Assembly (NCBI GenBank): GCA_003550325.1
Contig: QKWP01000851.1
Coordinates: forward strand, 63,299 to 127,298
DNA from: Gigaspora rosea
Lineage: Eukaryota; Glomeromycota; Glomeromycetes; Diversisporales; Gigasporaceae
Direction of reading: 5' to 3'
DNA length: 64,000 nucleotides
Shown here: positions 47,701-59,089 of the stretch, piece after piece
Layout: each line of letters opens with the position of its first letter
Numbering within the stretch: the first letter of the stretch is position 1
Position numbers and translations under genes: made by a program
The notes under the pieces: generated by a model
Database searches by the model: none
What the model saw: only the letters and a program-made list of their open reading frames with translations
Told to the model about the DNA's origin: nothing

Positions 47701-47947
47701 TAGTAAAAATCGCAAATTATGTGCATATTATGCTGGATCATAATTCTGGACACCCTAGTGCCTGTAGACCATCTGCATGATGCTCCGAGACAGGCACATT
47801 TTTTTTAAAAAATAATCTTTTCCACACCCAGTCCTGCGCAGAGTTCCTACAGTGCATACCCAAGCCCTATATCCTAAGCCTCAATCTGGATAATGCTTTA
47901 CCATTAAGGCCAGACCAAGTTGGTTATATATTTTACATTACCTCCTC

Positions 47948-48926
47948 TAGTTATGGGCAAATCCCGATTTTTTCAAAATCCCGCGCGGGATGCGAGATCT
48001 CGCGCGGGATAGTGTGGGATTCACGGGATCGAGTAGAGTTTCTGAATTTTTCACGATTTATAAATAAATATATATATATCGTCACTAGGAATGTAATTTC
48101 TTGTTAAAATAATAATCATTTCTTATAAATTTATTACAAATAAAAATGCATATATAGATTTTACCTACTTTTAATACATTTGGATCTTATAATTATTAAA
48201 TTCATCAATTCCGAATTTGCCTTAATTTTATTAATTTTTAAAATATTATTATATAAATATATATTTAAAAATTATAATGGTAACAAAACGATCAATCATA
48301 AGTGTATAAAAAATTATAAGTAATCAGGTGCATAATCAGGTATAAATGTGCTAAAATTATAAGTGATTAGGTACTATACATACGTACAAAAATTTATAAC
48401 CAGGTTATATATATACAAAAATTCATAAGCGACTCATAAGAAATTCATAATCAGCTTATAATTTCTGAATTACATAACTGATTGGCTCGAATTTTATTTA
48501 ACCTTATCATTCATATTAAATAATCACTGAAATTGGAGATTTTCTTCCATATGGTACACAATAATATTCTTGGGACATTATTCGTGCAAGAAATTAAAAG
48601 TCTAGATTGCCACTTTATTAATCATGAAAATTTAAAAAATTTATTTCAACGTACAGTTTGCGCATTATCTATGTACGCATGTATATATGTGGAATGAAAA
48701 TAAATAAAGATTTAATATTTTTATGCAAATACATCAAATACTAATTAGGAATTGGCCCACTTGTTAAAGCAGGCCGGATTATTTGTTAATGCGGGCCAGA
48801 TGATATACTAACGCAGGCCAGAAAATCTTATATTAAAAATCCTGCGCAGGAGTTTTAAAATCCCGTGCATCCTGTGCGGGATCCCGCGCGGGATCATGCA
48901 TGGATCCTGCACGTTGCCCATCACTA
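47948..48926. mobile_element. hAT-like element, CCCGCGCGGGAT family, copy A
   Basis: 979 bp. Left TAGTTATGGGCAAATCCCGA, right …GTTGCCCATCACTA. Subterminal CCCGCGCGGGAT palindromes occur at both ends. Target duplication ACCTCCTC (47940-47947) against ACCCCCTC (49402-49409, pushed away by the MITE that later inserted at its right edge). Collinear in inverse orientation with 60276-61271. Confidence 0.85.
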
Positions 48927-48931
48927 ACCCC

Positions 48932-49398
48932 CAGGGACATGGAAAAATACCGTTTGATTTGTAAAAAATTCATTTCGATATAGTAAAAAAATCCTTTTTA
49001 TAGCGATATAAAATTTTACTCCCATTTTATCTATACAGCCAATTCTCCGCAAGTGCTCCTTTTTTCTTCACAATAAAATATATTGCATTTAGAGTAATTA
49101 TTATCATAAGTTGTAATTAGATCTCTCTATAAGTGCACATTTTCCAGATGGAGAGCTCACTCTCTATAACTCTGCGACCTCCTGACTAACTCGCCCATAT
49201 TTCATATTTCTTGATATCTTCTGAACTTTTCCAAACCTTTCTGACGTTCCTAATTATATTACCTTGCCCAAATTAAACATACACTGCTCTTAATTTTGCC
49301 CAAAATTCATTGCTGTCAAAAATTCTATTTTACACCGTTTTGTACTAAAAATTCTGTTTTATCATATCTATATATATATGAATTTTTCCGTGTCCCTG
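48932..49398. mobile_element. hAT-like MITE, CAGGGACA family, copy 2
   Basis: 467 bp. Ends CAGGGACATGGAAAAATA and TTTTTCCGTGTCCCTG. Exact 8-bp duplication CTAACCCC (48924-48931 and 49399-49406). It landed across the right end of copy A, duplicating that element's last bases. Confidence 0.92.
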
Positions 49399-49895
49399 CT
49401 AACCCCCTCGTAGTAAAAATAATTTTGATAAATATACATAGGACTACTGGACATTTTGGAAAATTTTTATATAGTCACACTCGGAAATTTTTTTTTTTTG
49501 AAAAAAATTTTTTCAAAAATTTTACTAAGTGAACCACCCTCTCCCCTCTTTCCTGGAGGTAAGAGGGAGGTAATGTAAAACACATAATCAACTTGGTCTG
49601 GCCTAATCATAAGGAAATCAGTGAGAAAGAAGATCAAAGAAGGATCAGATCAAGACCGTGATGGCCCTGGATCAATTTAATAATGAAAGGCGTCAAGAAA
49701 ATAATCAGAAGAAATGCATTCTTTGTTTAACGAATTAGTCCTATGATAGAAATATGCTGAAAATAAGGCCAATTCAGGTATAGTGTGAGGCTGTGTCATA
49801 ATTTTCACGATAAAAATCAGAGGCAGTAAATTAAATGCATACTTCCATAGTGGCTTTTCTTTCGATTTTCTTCTTTTTGTTTCTTTTGTAAGTTT

Positions 49896-49973
49896 TATAA
49901 ATAGAGGTGGGATTTGTTCTGTTGTAAGGTTGCTCGTTCATGTTCGGAAGTGTTTGAAAGTAATTCGAATAAA
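49896..49973 (+). promoter_or_regulatory. TATA box and polyadenylation signal pair, LTR-like
   Basis: TATAAATAGAGG at 49896 and AATAAAACG at 49968 lie 70 bp apart with no open frame downstream. This spacing occurs in LTRs of Ty3/Ty1-type elements. LTR boundaries were not found, so this is only a suggestion. Confidence 0.3.
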
Positions 49974-50269
49974 ACGTGTACTTTTTCTTTTCTTTTGATT
50001 AAATAAAAACAATTAAACGAAAGCCCAATAAAGCCTTACCTTGCCAAATCGATACGCCTCTGTTTATTGGCCTTATCGTTTGGTTGTGTTTATGTGTGTG
50101 TGTGTTGATTTATTCATTTCCTTTCATTCACCCGGACCCTAGTCCGCCCTCAATAATGCATAAGAATTGGCATTCAAATCATTCCTCTTAATTAGATTTA
50201 ACGTTAAAGGTTGCATAAATTTTATGCAAGGGTTATTACACTAATGTTAACAAAATTTTTTCGATTTTC

Positions 50270-50364
50270 TATGATATATTAACCCAGGTCATGACCCGGG
50301 TTGATATCCCGACCTGTAATTATTAACCCGGGTCACTAGTTTCCGATCCAGGTAAGAGCTCTAA
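50270..50364. repeat. Fragment with CCCGGGT words, end of the TAGAGnTTGTACCCG family
   Basis: Contains GACCCGGGTTGATATCCCGA and ends AGGTAAGAGCTCTA. This resembles the right end of the complete element at 50719-51379. Confidence 0.45.
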
Positions 50365-50718
50365 GTGAGATGGTCAATATTCATCATGTGCATGTAGGTG
50401 TTGTACCCTAAATCAATGCGCAGATTCTGACTGCAATGATTGCTTGGCTGGTGAACATTGTGAGCTATGTATGTACTTGCCCTTCATGTTATCGTGGCAC
50501 TCTGTGTTATTATTTTAGTGACTGTAACTGTCATGGGTGTGTATAACTCAAAAGAAAGAGTTACCTTTTATTTTTGAGTATAAACGTATTAGTCCATTCA
50601 AGATATTGATAAAGCCGATTTTGCAACTGTATATGGTACTCAATGGGTAAAATTGACAAATCAGCTTTATTATAATTCTTAAATTATTTTATAAAAATGA
50701 TGTGTGCAAAGCGCAATT

Positions 50719-51379
50719 TAGAGGTTGTACCCGAAATAAATTTCAAATTCCAGATTATTACCGGGTCACAAACCGGATTGTTTTAAAAAATCCGGGTTAC
50801 CCGGGTGACCCGGTTGACCCGGTTTGTTTGATTGGCTAATGCAAAATTGAGGTAGCTCTTAAGGGTATGTAATTTTTTTAGAGGTTGTACCTGTTAAAAA
50901 ATTTAAGCTCCGGGTTACTCACCCGTTTACAACATTATAAACTGGGTCATCTTAATAATCCGGGAAACCGAGTTTTTTTGATTGGTTGACGCAAAATCAT
51001 AAATTCTCATATGCAATTTTTTTTTAAAAAAACTACGTATAATGATAATGGTAACTGATAAATTTATTTAATTTTTATGTATAAAATTTAATATATAAGT
51101 TTTCCGGCCTAAAAATCATTCGGCAAATTTTACAGGTGCCCGAGAATCATGATAATAGCTGTAACATAATCAGTTTATTCTCCAACGGCTAGAGGCCGTC
51201 GGAAAATAAACTGGGTTTAAATAATAAAATTTAAAATGACCTCACTCCCAACGGACATACGTACTGTACATACGTTTTATGGATAATTAATCCGGGTCAC
51301 CCGGTTAACGATAGCTATGACCCGGTTGACAGGTGTTAACCGGGTTACCCGGGTAACACTTATACGGGTACAAGCTCTA
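50719..51379. mobile_element. hAT-like element with CCCGGGTNACCCGG repeats
   Basis: 661 bp. Ends TAGAGGTTGTACCCG and the inverse of TAGAGCTTGTACCCG. Exact 8-bp duplication GCGCAATT (50711-50718 and 51380-51387). Subterminal ACCCGGGTGACCCGGTTGAC-type repeats occur at both ends. An extra left-end-like sequence at about 50878 (TTAGAGGTTGTACCTG) suggests a partial internal duplication. A hairpin CAGTTTATTCTCCAACGGC… lies at about 51169-51212. Non-coding. Confidence 0.88.
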
Positions 51380-51729
51380 GCGCAATTTATTATGAAACAA
51401 AGATGCGGTCTTTAGATGTTGAAAAATAAGTTTATCAGCACAAACAACAAAGAGGCTAAATAATGATACAAGATTAAATTCAATAGAATAAGTTCGATGA
51501 CAACAAAAAACCATCTAAAAACACTTATATTTAATAACTATAAAATATTATTTCATCAACTTTATAAAAAATCCAACGTCGTACAAATCTCGAGACAATC
51601 GCTTTTAAAATATTGTATATGATTTTTTGTAGTAACTTAAGTACATTAACTATAAAATAAAACTTTATTCTGTAGTCTGATAATTGTAATCTGTCGGTTA
51701 ACACATAAATACATTCTTTGTTCCTTAAT

Positions 51730-51970
51730 GTATGTTGTAAAAGTGGAAACTATCGAGTATCAACTAAAAGCTATCTAACAACACTACCGGCCGATCAAAT
51801 ACTAACAGTCACTCAAGAATCTCAGACCTTGAACTGGCAGGCAAAAGGATTTGGTTCGTGTCTCAAGGTTCGATGGGTCTTGCTGTGGCATAATTAGAAT
51901 CGATCGTTAAGCACTTAACGATGTCAGGTGATTTTGGGGTATCGATAATGTAACTATTAAGGTGGGAGAG
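51730..51970 (+). repeat. Dispersed repeat S (pairs with 59090-59290)
   Basis: In order: TATCGAGTATCAACTAAAAG, CTATCTAACAACACTAC, CCTTGAACTGGCAGGCAAAA, GTGTCTCAAGGTTCGATGGG and TCTTGCTGTGG. All recur at 59090-59290 in diverged form. GGTTCGATGGG resembles a pol III B box, so a SINE is possible. Confidence 0.5.
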
Positions 51971-52154
51971 TGTATACATTTTACCAATTTAACTCTAATA
52001 GTTACTAGGAGATAAGTTTCTGATTTACTCGAATAAAGGTCTCTTCCGCACTGCACTAGCTTACTTCCTTTATTTTTCTTTAAGTAAAATCGAAGGAAAC
52101 TTCTCTACTTTGTATTCTATTGTTGTATTGGGTTATATTGTATTGGATCGTGGT

Positions 52155-52345
52155 CGATTCTTTATTGAAGTCAAATTCATTCGTTTATATACATTTGAAT
52201 TTAATATACAACACGTTAACGTGTTGTTTAACACGTTACGTGATGATACACTAAGCCTAGCACGTTGACGTGCTATTGAGAATGTTTATAATCCGCGCCC
52301 CTTAATACGCATACATGCTAACACGTTATGATAACGTGTTATGAA
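52155..52345 (-). repeat. LTR-like relic with a cluster of CACGTT palindromes
   Basis: Perfect palindromes: CAACACGTTAACGTGTTG (52209-52226), AGCACGTTGACGTGCT (52259-52274) and TAACACGTTATGATAACGTG… (52319-52341). On the minus strand a TATATAAACG box (about 52195) precedes CAATAAAG (about 52161). The arrangement suggests the promoter/polyadenylation part of a minus-strand LTR; boundaries not found. Confidence 0.4.
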
Positions 52346-52692
52346 GATTTTACAAAAAAGGGGTGATTATATGTCAATCATCAAGTTTACACGAATTTTG
52401 ACTAACATTTAATGAATTATACAAAAATAGAAATGAAGTTATCTATACTAACCAGAAATTACCCAAAAATAAGCATCAAGTAAAATGTTAATGTCGTTAA
52501 AGAAAGTGATTTAAAAAGTATAGTTAAGCAAAAATTTTCCGAATAGCATCCATAAGAAATTATGTGAAAGAAAAGGATATAAAACTGATTTCTCTGTTTG
52601 TAAAAAGCTCACATTGATAAGGTTCAAGAACTGAATCATTGTTCCGTAATTCCTTATTTAAATAAAAAGAAAAAGAATATGATAAGGCAATT

Positions 52693-55600
52693 TTAAAATT
52701 TTTTATTTATTATATCAGATAAATAAAGCTGAGATGATATATCCTCATATACGCTTTTATTGTCTTGATCGTTTGAAGAAATTTCGCTATTCACAGTTAA
52801 TGTTTCGATAGGATGGTGTTGACTCATAGTTTCGTTAAGAAAAATTTGGTTTAAAGTATTGAGAATTACTCTTGTTTCTGGTCGATTATCATGATCGCTA
52901 TCCCAACATTTTTTGTAAAGTTCGATATATTGAGATGGTGTATCTTCTATAGGTTCTTCCCTATTTCCTCGGGATATATGAACAAGTGTAAATACTGATT
53001 CAAAGGCTTGAAATGGAGATCTTCCACTTGAAATTTCCCAAAGGATTTGTCCAAAGCTATAGACGTCAGATCTCTTATCACCATGCTTAGTAAGGCATTG
53101 CGGTTCGATATATTCCGGCATTCCACGAAGGATTGAGTTTGAGTTCGAAGTAATTTCATTAATTTGTTTTGATAGTCCGAAATCTGTAATCTTTGGTTGA
53201 CCGTGATGAATTAAGATATTTTTCGAATGCTAAATTATTAAATTATAATGATTAAAGTATGCATTAATAAATTAACAAACAACTGTAAATACTATTAAAT
53301 ATACATATATTTACCAGATCTCTATGAATAATATCCTTATCATGTAAAAATAAAAGTCCGAGTGCTATTTCCTTAGCAATTCGAAGTTTATCTGTCCATT
53401 GTAATATTGTAAAATTTGTTTTCAGGTATTCTCGTAATGTTCCTTCATTAGCATATTCTAGAATCATATTATAATTCCCGTTGTCGTCTATATATTCGAT
53501 TTGAAAATATTTTTGTTTAACATAATTATTATACGACAAGTTGAAACCTGAAGGTTGAAATAATGAAATCAGGGGACGTCTAAAGCCGTGTCCAGTCACG
53601 TGTTTTTGGTTTTTTAATTAAAATTAGGGTAAGGGTTAATTTGGGGTTAGGGTTAGGGCTTGTCTTATAGTAAAATTGTCCTCCCGACATTTTTTATTAA
53701 TGCACCAAGATGGGTTTAGACTGTTGTTTCTTGTATTTTTGTGACTTTCGCTTTTTTTTCGCTGTTTTTGTCTCTTCGGCTTCGCCCTGGAGAATTTGCT
53801 GAAAATCCTAACAAAGAAATGCAGTGTCGATCAAAATAAACATTCCTATTGGCTCTATGTCATGTGATGGACACGGCTTTAGACGACCCCTGAAATCAGC
53901 CATGATCATCACATGCGAGTGAAATCCGCTTTTATATAATGTAAAACGCGGATTTCATCCTAACCCAATCTACAAAGCGGATTTCACTATTTTGCAACTC
54001 AGGTTTCACACTTTCTATCATTATTTGATACCTTCAAAACTTATAAATCGGTTATCTACCTTTTGTAACGCCATAGAATGTAATAACATTTGGATGGCAC
54101 GAAACTCTTCGTAATAATTTAAGCTAATTATATGAATTATAGGAATTTATAATTCTATAGTAAGATGAAATTAGGGTTTCAATATAATAAATTAATACCT
54201 CATCAGTAAAGCCTTTAATAATTTTTTCGTCTATGCTTGTTTCAACTTTAAGACATTTAAGAGCAACCGTTAACTCACAGTCTTTCCACTCGTATTTAAA
54301 AACTTTTCCAAAAGCTCCTTCGCCAACCACAATGGAGTTAGTAAATTTATTATGTTCGATATAATTAATGTGTTGATCTAAAATAGCCTTTTCAAGCCAA
54401 TCTTCTGTTATAGATTCTTCATTTTGAATACTATCGCTCGTAGATGATGTAACTGATGAAAGTTTGTAATTTGATCAGCATCTGAAATATAATATATCTC
54501 ATACAATTTGTATTCATCCTCTTCAGGTTCATCATAGTTGACTGATTCAAAGTCATAAAACTTTGCCATATTATTCTTCCAGCTAGTGAGAATCTTGCAG
54601 ATTTTTGAAGCTGATGGTCTCTTTTTTGGGTCATTGTCCCAGCATCGTTTCATGAGGCCCGAATAAGATTGTACTGTGTTTTCACTTATATTTGGTCGTA
54701 TTCCATTGAGAACAGCAAAAGAAAATTGTAACTCATAATCATAATATTCTTGAAAGTAATCTGTCATAGACTTTCCTGAAGAAATTTCCCACATAATTAT
54801 CCCAAATGAATAAATATCTGATGCTTTTGTGAATAGACCTCCATTTAGAACTTCGGGTGCAATGTAAAATGTGCTTACACGCAATTTAGGTTTTGCTGTT
54901 AATGCTTTATCGGCAGATAAAAACCTTGATGAGAGTGCTATATATGCACTACTTAGATTATTTTGTAGTATTTTCTTCTTATGTAAACCGCAATTAATAA
55001 GGTTGCAAGAATGAATTAGTTGAAGGTCACAAGCTATATATAATAATAATTTTAATTTTTCACTCCATCCCATCCTTGCAACAGAGTAAAGATTGCACTC
55101 TAAAGAATTTGCTAGTACGTCTTGCATAACCACAATATAATGACCTGTAGTTTCCTTCCTTGATACTCCATAACATTGATGAAATGTAGGCTTTTTGTTC
55201 CCAATAATGCTATATGCGTTTAACTTTAAAGTATATTATTATTAGTGCAGTATTATAGGGAGTGTAAGTATGCATAAAACATTCGACGTTATCAATCTTA
55301 CCACATTCAAAAGTATTTCTTGACTATCAGATCCAGTTATTGGGTCTAATTTAACCTTCCTTATTCTTACACCTAATTTATGCGGATATGCCCATTCAGC
55401 CGAATATACAACTATAGTATCTGTATTAACTTTTCGAATGTTATTTAGCTCATTAAATGGAATCCATGGCAACGAATTTTTAAGCATAACCTCTTTTAGA
55501 AAACCGTCCACATTAGCGTTAGGATTTATTTCATTTCCATTTTGACATTTATTGTCATTACTTCTCGACTTTTGTAGCCACTCAATAGCTTTTCCTTCAT

Positions 55601-56090
55601 TTGGAGATGTTCCAGTACCATTCCTATAACATATACCAAGATTATATTGTCCACTAGGATTACCACAACTTGCAGATTTTAAATACCATTTGAATGCTTT
55701 ATTTTCATCTTTATCAACGCCTATTCCAATTTCATAGCAACGGCCAAGATTATTTTGACCACTGGAATTTCCACCTTTTGCGGATTCAAAGTACCATTCA
55801 AATGCATTCCTTTCATCCTTGACAACACCTATACCTTTTTCAAAACACCATCCAAGGTTATTTTGTCCACAAAAACTGTTTTCTATAGCAGCCTTAAAAT
55901 ACCATTCATATGCTTTCTTCTCATCTTTTGCAATCCTTATTCCATATTCGTAACACCATCCAATGTCATTCTTTATATCAGAATTAATATCGTTAGCAGA
56001 CTTTAAATAGTGTTTCAACGCCTCTTCATTCTCAGTAATATCTCTATTTGAAAATATGCTTAGAGATTTTCCTTCTCTATCTGATTCCAT
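52693..56090 (-). CDS. Sel1-repeat/pseudokinase/kinase protein (one frame break)
   Basis: Exons 56090-55302, 55223-54199, 54123-54060, 53487-53315 and 53229-52693; introns 78, 75, 572 and 85 bp, all GT-AG with matching phases. Residues about 38-176 are four to five Sel1 repeats (NLGWCFEKGIGVVKDERNAF type). Residues about 206-530 form a pseudokinase: no Gly loop, RIRKV in place of VAxK, NCGLH in place of HRD, no DFG, but YIAPEVLNGG and SDIYSFGIIMWEISSGK are kept. A second kinase domain looks active: VVGEGAFGKV, VALK, FTDELKLLRRVSCHPN (alpha-C Glu), HRDLHSKN, DFGLS, MPEYIEP and DVYSFGQILWEISSGR. Between the two domains the frame shifts by one base (about 54420-54475; pseudokinase frame stops at 54408), so the product is whole only if this is a sequence error. 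Family: tyrosine-kinase-like Ser/Thr kinases expanded in these fungi; substrate unknown. Confidence 0.8.
53542..54008. mobile_element. MITE in the kinase intron, outer element
   Basis: Left TGAAACCTGAAGGTTGAAAT and inverted right TGAAACCTGAGTTGCAAAAT share ends and then TGAAATC(A/C)GC. GCGGATTTCA words are repeated inside. Without the inner element it is about 140 bp. Lies wholly within the intron 53488-54059. Confidence 0.65.
53572..53890. mobile_element. hAT-like MITE, family alpha, copy 2 (inside a kinase intron)
   Basis: 319 bp. GGGGACGTCTAAAGCCGTGT and GACACGGCTTTAGACGACCCC are inverted ends. Exact 8-bp duplication TGAAATCA (53564-53571 and 53891-53898). Collinear in inverse orientation with 1719-1989. 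It creates a false ATG-started extension of the kinase frame (MTGHGFRRPL), which is transposon sequence and not protein. Confidence 0.92.
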
Positions 56091-58790
56091 TCAACACCTA
56101 ACTGACAATAATGGCCTCAAATTAATGTATAAAAAGTATATTATCAACGATTTTGCGAAATATTGAATATCAAAGTTTGCGAGTGTACAAGTTATTACGT
56201 ATAAATCAATGACTTGAAGATACACAAGACGAAAGTTGTACAAACTTAATTGTTTTCCAAATCAATCCGCGTCATTACGTTTCACAGGTCATTCATATCC
56301 TTCGGCGATCTTGACGAATCAATTCGACCAATAAGCAACAAAATATTTTCAAATCGCGACCCCAAATTTCAGCATCAGCCGTTTTCAGCATCAGTTGCGA
56401 CATTTAATTTACTAATTATTTATTAGCTCGCATTATACAAATCAGAAGATGTAATATTTGTTATTAATAGCTGTCTGATACACAGAGAAATTAAAGCCTG
56501 TCAGGAAACCAAATAATCAGAGATATAATAGACAAAATTGTGTAAAAAATAGCCTTGCATGGGCTAATTCACTTATATTTGTGAAAGAAAAGTATAACAT
56601 GCTTCATATTCTTCATGAGTTTTAAATAATAAATTGCATTTCTAAATTTATCAATTGCGTCAGTCCGATAAAAAAAACTGGTACAGTATGTGATACGGAA
56701 TCGGGCATTTAGCACAGCACAGTACGTTTCGTAAGATGAAATTATATTTATTCGCATTGCTTGAAACAGTGTGAAGCTACATAAATTTATGTTAATTACG
56801 TAGTATCAAAATTCATGCTTTCTAATTGTCGACTTTCTTTTTAAGAGTTTGTATTGCTAAAAAAGATATTCATTAAATAATTTAACGAGATTATTTTTGA
56901 AGATATTTATTAAACCTATGATTTTTTTTATTAAATGATAATATTATTTGTCAATATGTAAATCGGTTCTAACTGAGATAAATTTATTATTCAAGCGCTT
57001 TCATGCTTTTAAAAACCGCTATTGTCTTTTAAGTTCAATTTGGTAACATATTTAAGCAGGAGAGTAGCGATATTTCTTATTCGTTATCTGCAAGCTAACT
57101 TATTGCTTTTCTTATTTTTATATTCATTTTTTATGCAGTTGCAAAAACTTAATACAATTTAATAGATTAATTAATAATTATCAAGCGCAGATTGAGGTCT
57201 TTGTCTTGATGTATCGAGGCAAATGAGTATTATTACAATTATTAACAAATCATAGAAGAATGATGCTTAAACAAATATTAACACTATTCTTATTCTTGAT
57301 TTTTATCAACTAGCCAGTAACTTCTATTTTCCTGTACCCACGAGTTTTATAGAAACCGTAAAATAATAAAATTATGTTCTAAAATATAACATTAAATGTT
57401 TGATGCGGTCTATGAATTAGTCGTCATTATGAAGATTTATAATAAGACAAAAACTATTCTTAGGTTTAATAAGTTTAAATTATAGTAGCTTCACTTATAC
57501 TGCAGTATTAATCATTTACTTGAGTTAACAAAGGTAGTACCTCGATCCTATTCTTTAATTAAAGGCCATTCAAATCGAATCTAAATACTACTTTGTATAT
57601 AACTTGAATCTGGACGAATCTGAATTCAATTATTCAATCCGTATTCTATATGAATCGGTTGGCTAACGGTTAAATTAGTTACTGTATAAGTTTTGTTACA
57701 AACCTTATGGATATGCCATTTAGTTTATATTAGTAATGATGAAAAGGTGAATTAGTATGTATTACAATTTCTATCATGAATACTAGTACAATCACATTCT
57801 TATATAACATGAAATGTGTATAGGGATGGTTTCCATCAACTTTTTTGATGTTACTTATTGTGTTTTTGAAAAACCTTTTTTAGTGGGAGTAATAATTTTC
57901 ATTTTTCCAATTCAAACAGGGGTTATGGTAATTTTGATGGCATGGGATCACAATACATGCATGTCTAATGTATATTAAATGATAGTGTGAGAAATATTTT
58001 ACATATATTTTATTTTGAGATAATTGAGTTTAATCATTTGTTTTGATTTTTGGACTAATCTGGGAATAATCAAATTTCATGATTTTGATTGGTTAAATGT
58101 AACATGTGACTATCAGGTAATATCGTGATGTATTGGCTCTATGCTGCCTCATGTAATTTTTCTTTAACATTATCTTGATTTTTTATTATGCAAATCGACT
58201 TTCATTTTTAATTGAAAAATGTCAACCACGTCAAAATTTATATAAATCTAATAAAAACTCGATTTCAAAAAATTTGTAAAAATGGGCTGTTTCTATTGCC
58301 TGTTCCCCATTTATTTGTGTCAAAATGACATTTTATATTGTAATTAACACGAGCATGATCTGATTTTGAATGAAATCTTATTAAATTGATCAATATATGA
58401 TAATATTGAGTAATAATATCTACTTACTTTTATTATGTTATATTAAGTCCTTGTACTTCTAATAAAAGTGCTACATAATTGATGTTTGATAGTTTTTGAT
58501 TGCTATCACTTTGCCATTTTTGATTTGCTATATCCAAAAACTGGGAGAAAATTTTAAGTTATGACAATTTATTTAAATCTTTAATTATTAAGATATATGA
58601 TCATTTGCTTGTTAATATATTTGTCATAATTTGTATTAATAATTAGTTGTCATTCATTTATACTTTTTTTTAGAAAAAATCAACTTTTGTTAGTTATACA
58701 CACTGTGAAGTTTGATATAAAAAAATCAACTTCTATTCATTATGCGCACTTTGTATCTTTTAAACTAGATTGAGTTATAGACAATATGCA
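56091..58790. other. Upstream region of the kinase gene and gene-free stretch
   Basis: No gene. An ACCAATA element (about 56328-56334) and a doubled CAGCATCAG (about 56372-56395) lie 240-300 bp upstream of the kinase start in gene sense; promoter function is unproven. A reverse copy of the 3560-3800 repeat lies at 57780-57900. Confidence 0.4.
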
Positions 58791-59060
58791 TTAGTAAGTC
58801 ACATACTGTGTATCACCAGAATGATAAGGTTTATATTAGTAAATCTTGATAAAAACTATAATAATTTCAACGTGAACCCTAACCACATATTGTGATCATT
58901 AGAATAACAAGCAAGTTTTTGTATAAGAATTTTTTACAGTAATTTTTGATAAAAGCAATATGATTTTGTTGCAAACTTAACCTTAAAACACTAAGTAAGT
59001 TTGTAACAGAATTTTTATAGTAATTCACAATAGAAATTCTAATTCACCTTTTTATAGCTT
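58790..59060. repeat. Degenerate satellite of about 105-bp units
   Basis: Recurring GTAAGTTTGTAACAGAATTT, TAGTAATTxxTGATAAAA and AACCCTAACCACATATTGTG words. The same family lies at 33400-33960 and 62860-63160. Confidence 0.5.
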
Positions 59061-59089
59061 ATCTATAATTATATAATGCACATTGTAAG

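Larger units (their letters stand above)
46727..47757. mobile_element. TIR element, outer shell of a three-level nest
   Basis: Ends TAAGGTGTCCAGGATTATGA and the inverse of TAGGGTGTCCAGAATTATGA, continuing to TCCAG. Related to the 45186-46040 family. Encloses 46937-47700, which encloses 47107-47422. Confidence 0.75.
47907..49604. mobile_element. TIR element (AGGCCAGACCAAG) carrying two others
   Basis: AGGCCAGACCAAGTTGGTTA and the inverse of AGGCCAGACCAAGTTGATTA flank the region, and the match continues through TTTTACATTACCTCC. Inside are 47948-48926 and 48932-49398. Without them about 240 bp of its own sequence remain. Confidence 0.75.

Noticed and set aside
53264-53599. Kinase frame beginning MTGHGFRRPL, suggesting that the MITE supplies a new start and truncates the kinase
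   Set aside because: The acceptor AG before 53487 and the donor at 54059 place the whole MITE in an intron, and the spliced junction GVTK-DDNGNYN is the family's normal one.
54431-54634. Hidden intron explaining the kinase frame break
   Set aside because: Candidate GT…AG pairs are only about 25-27 nt long, or give stops in the needed frame (the 61-nt pair).
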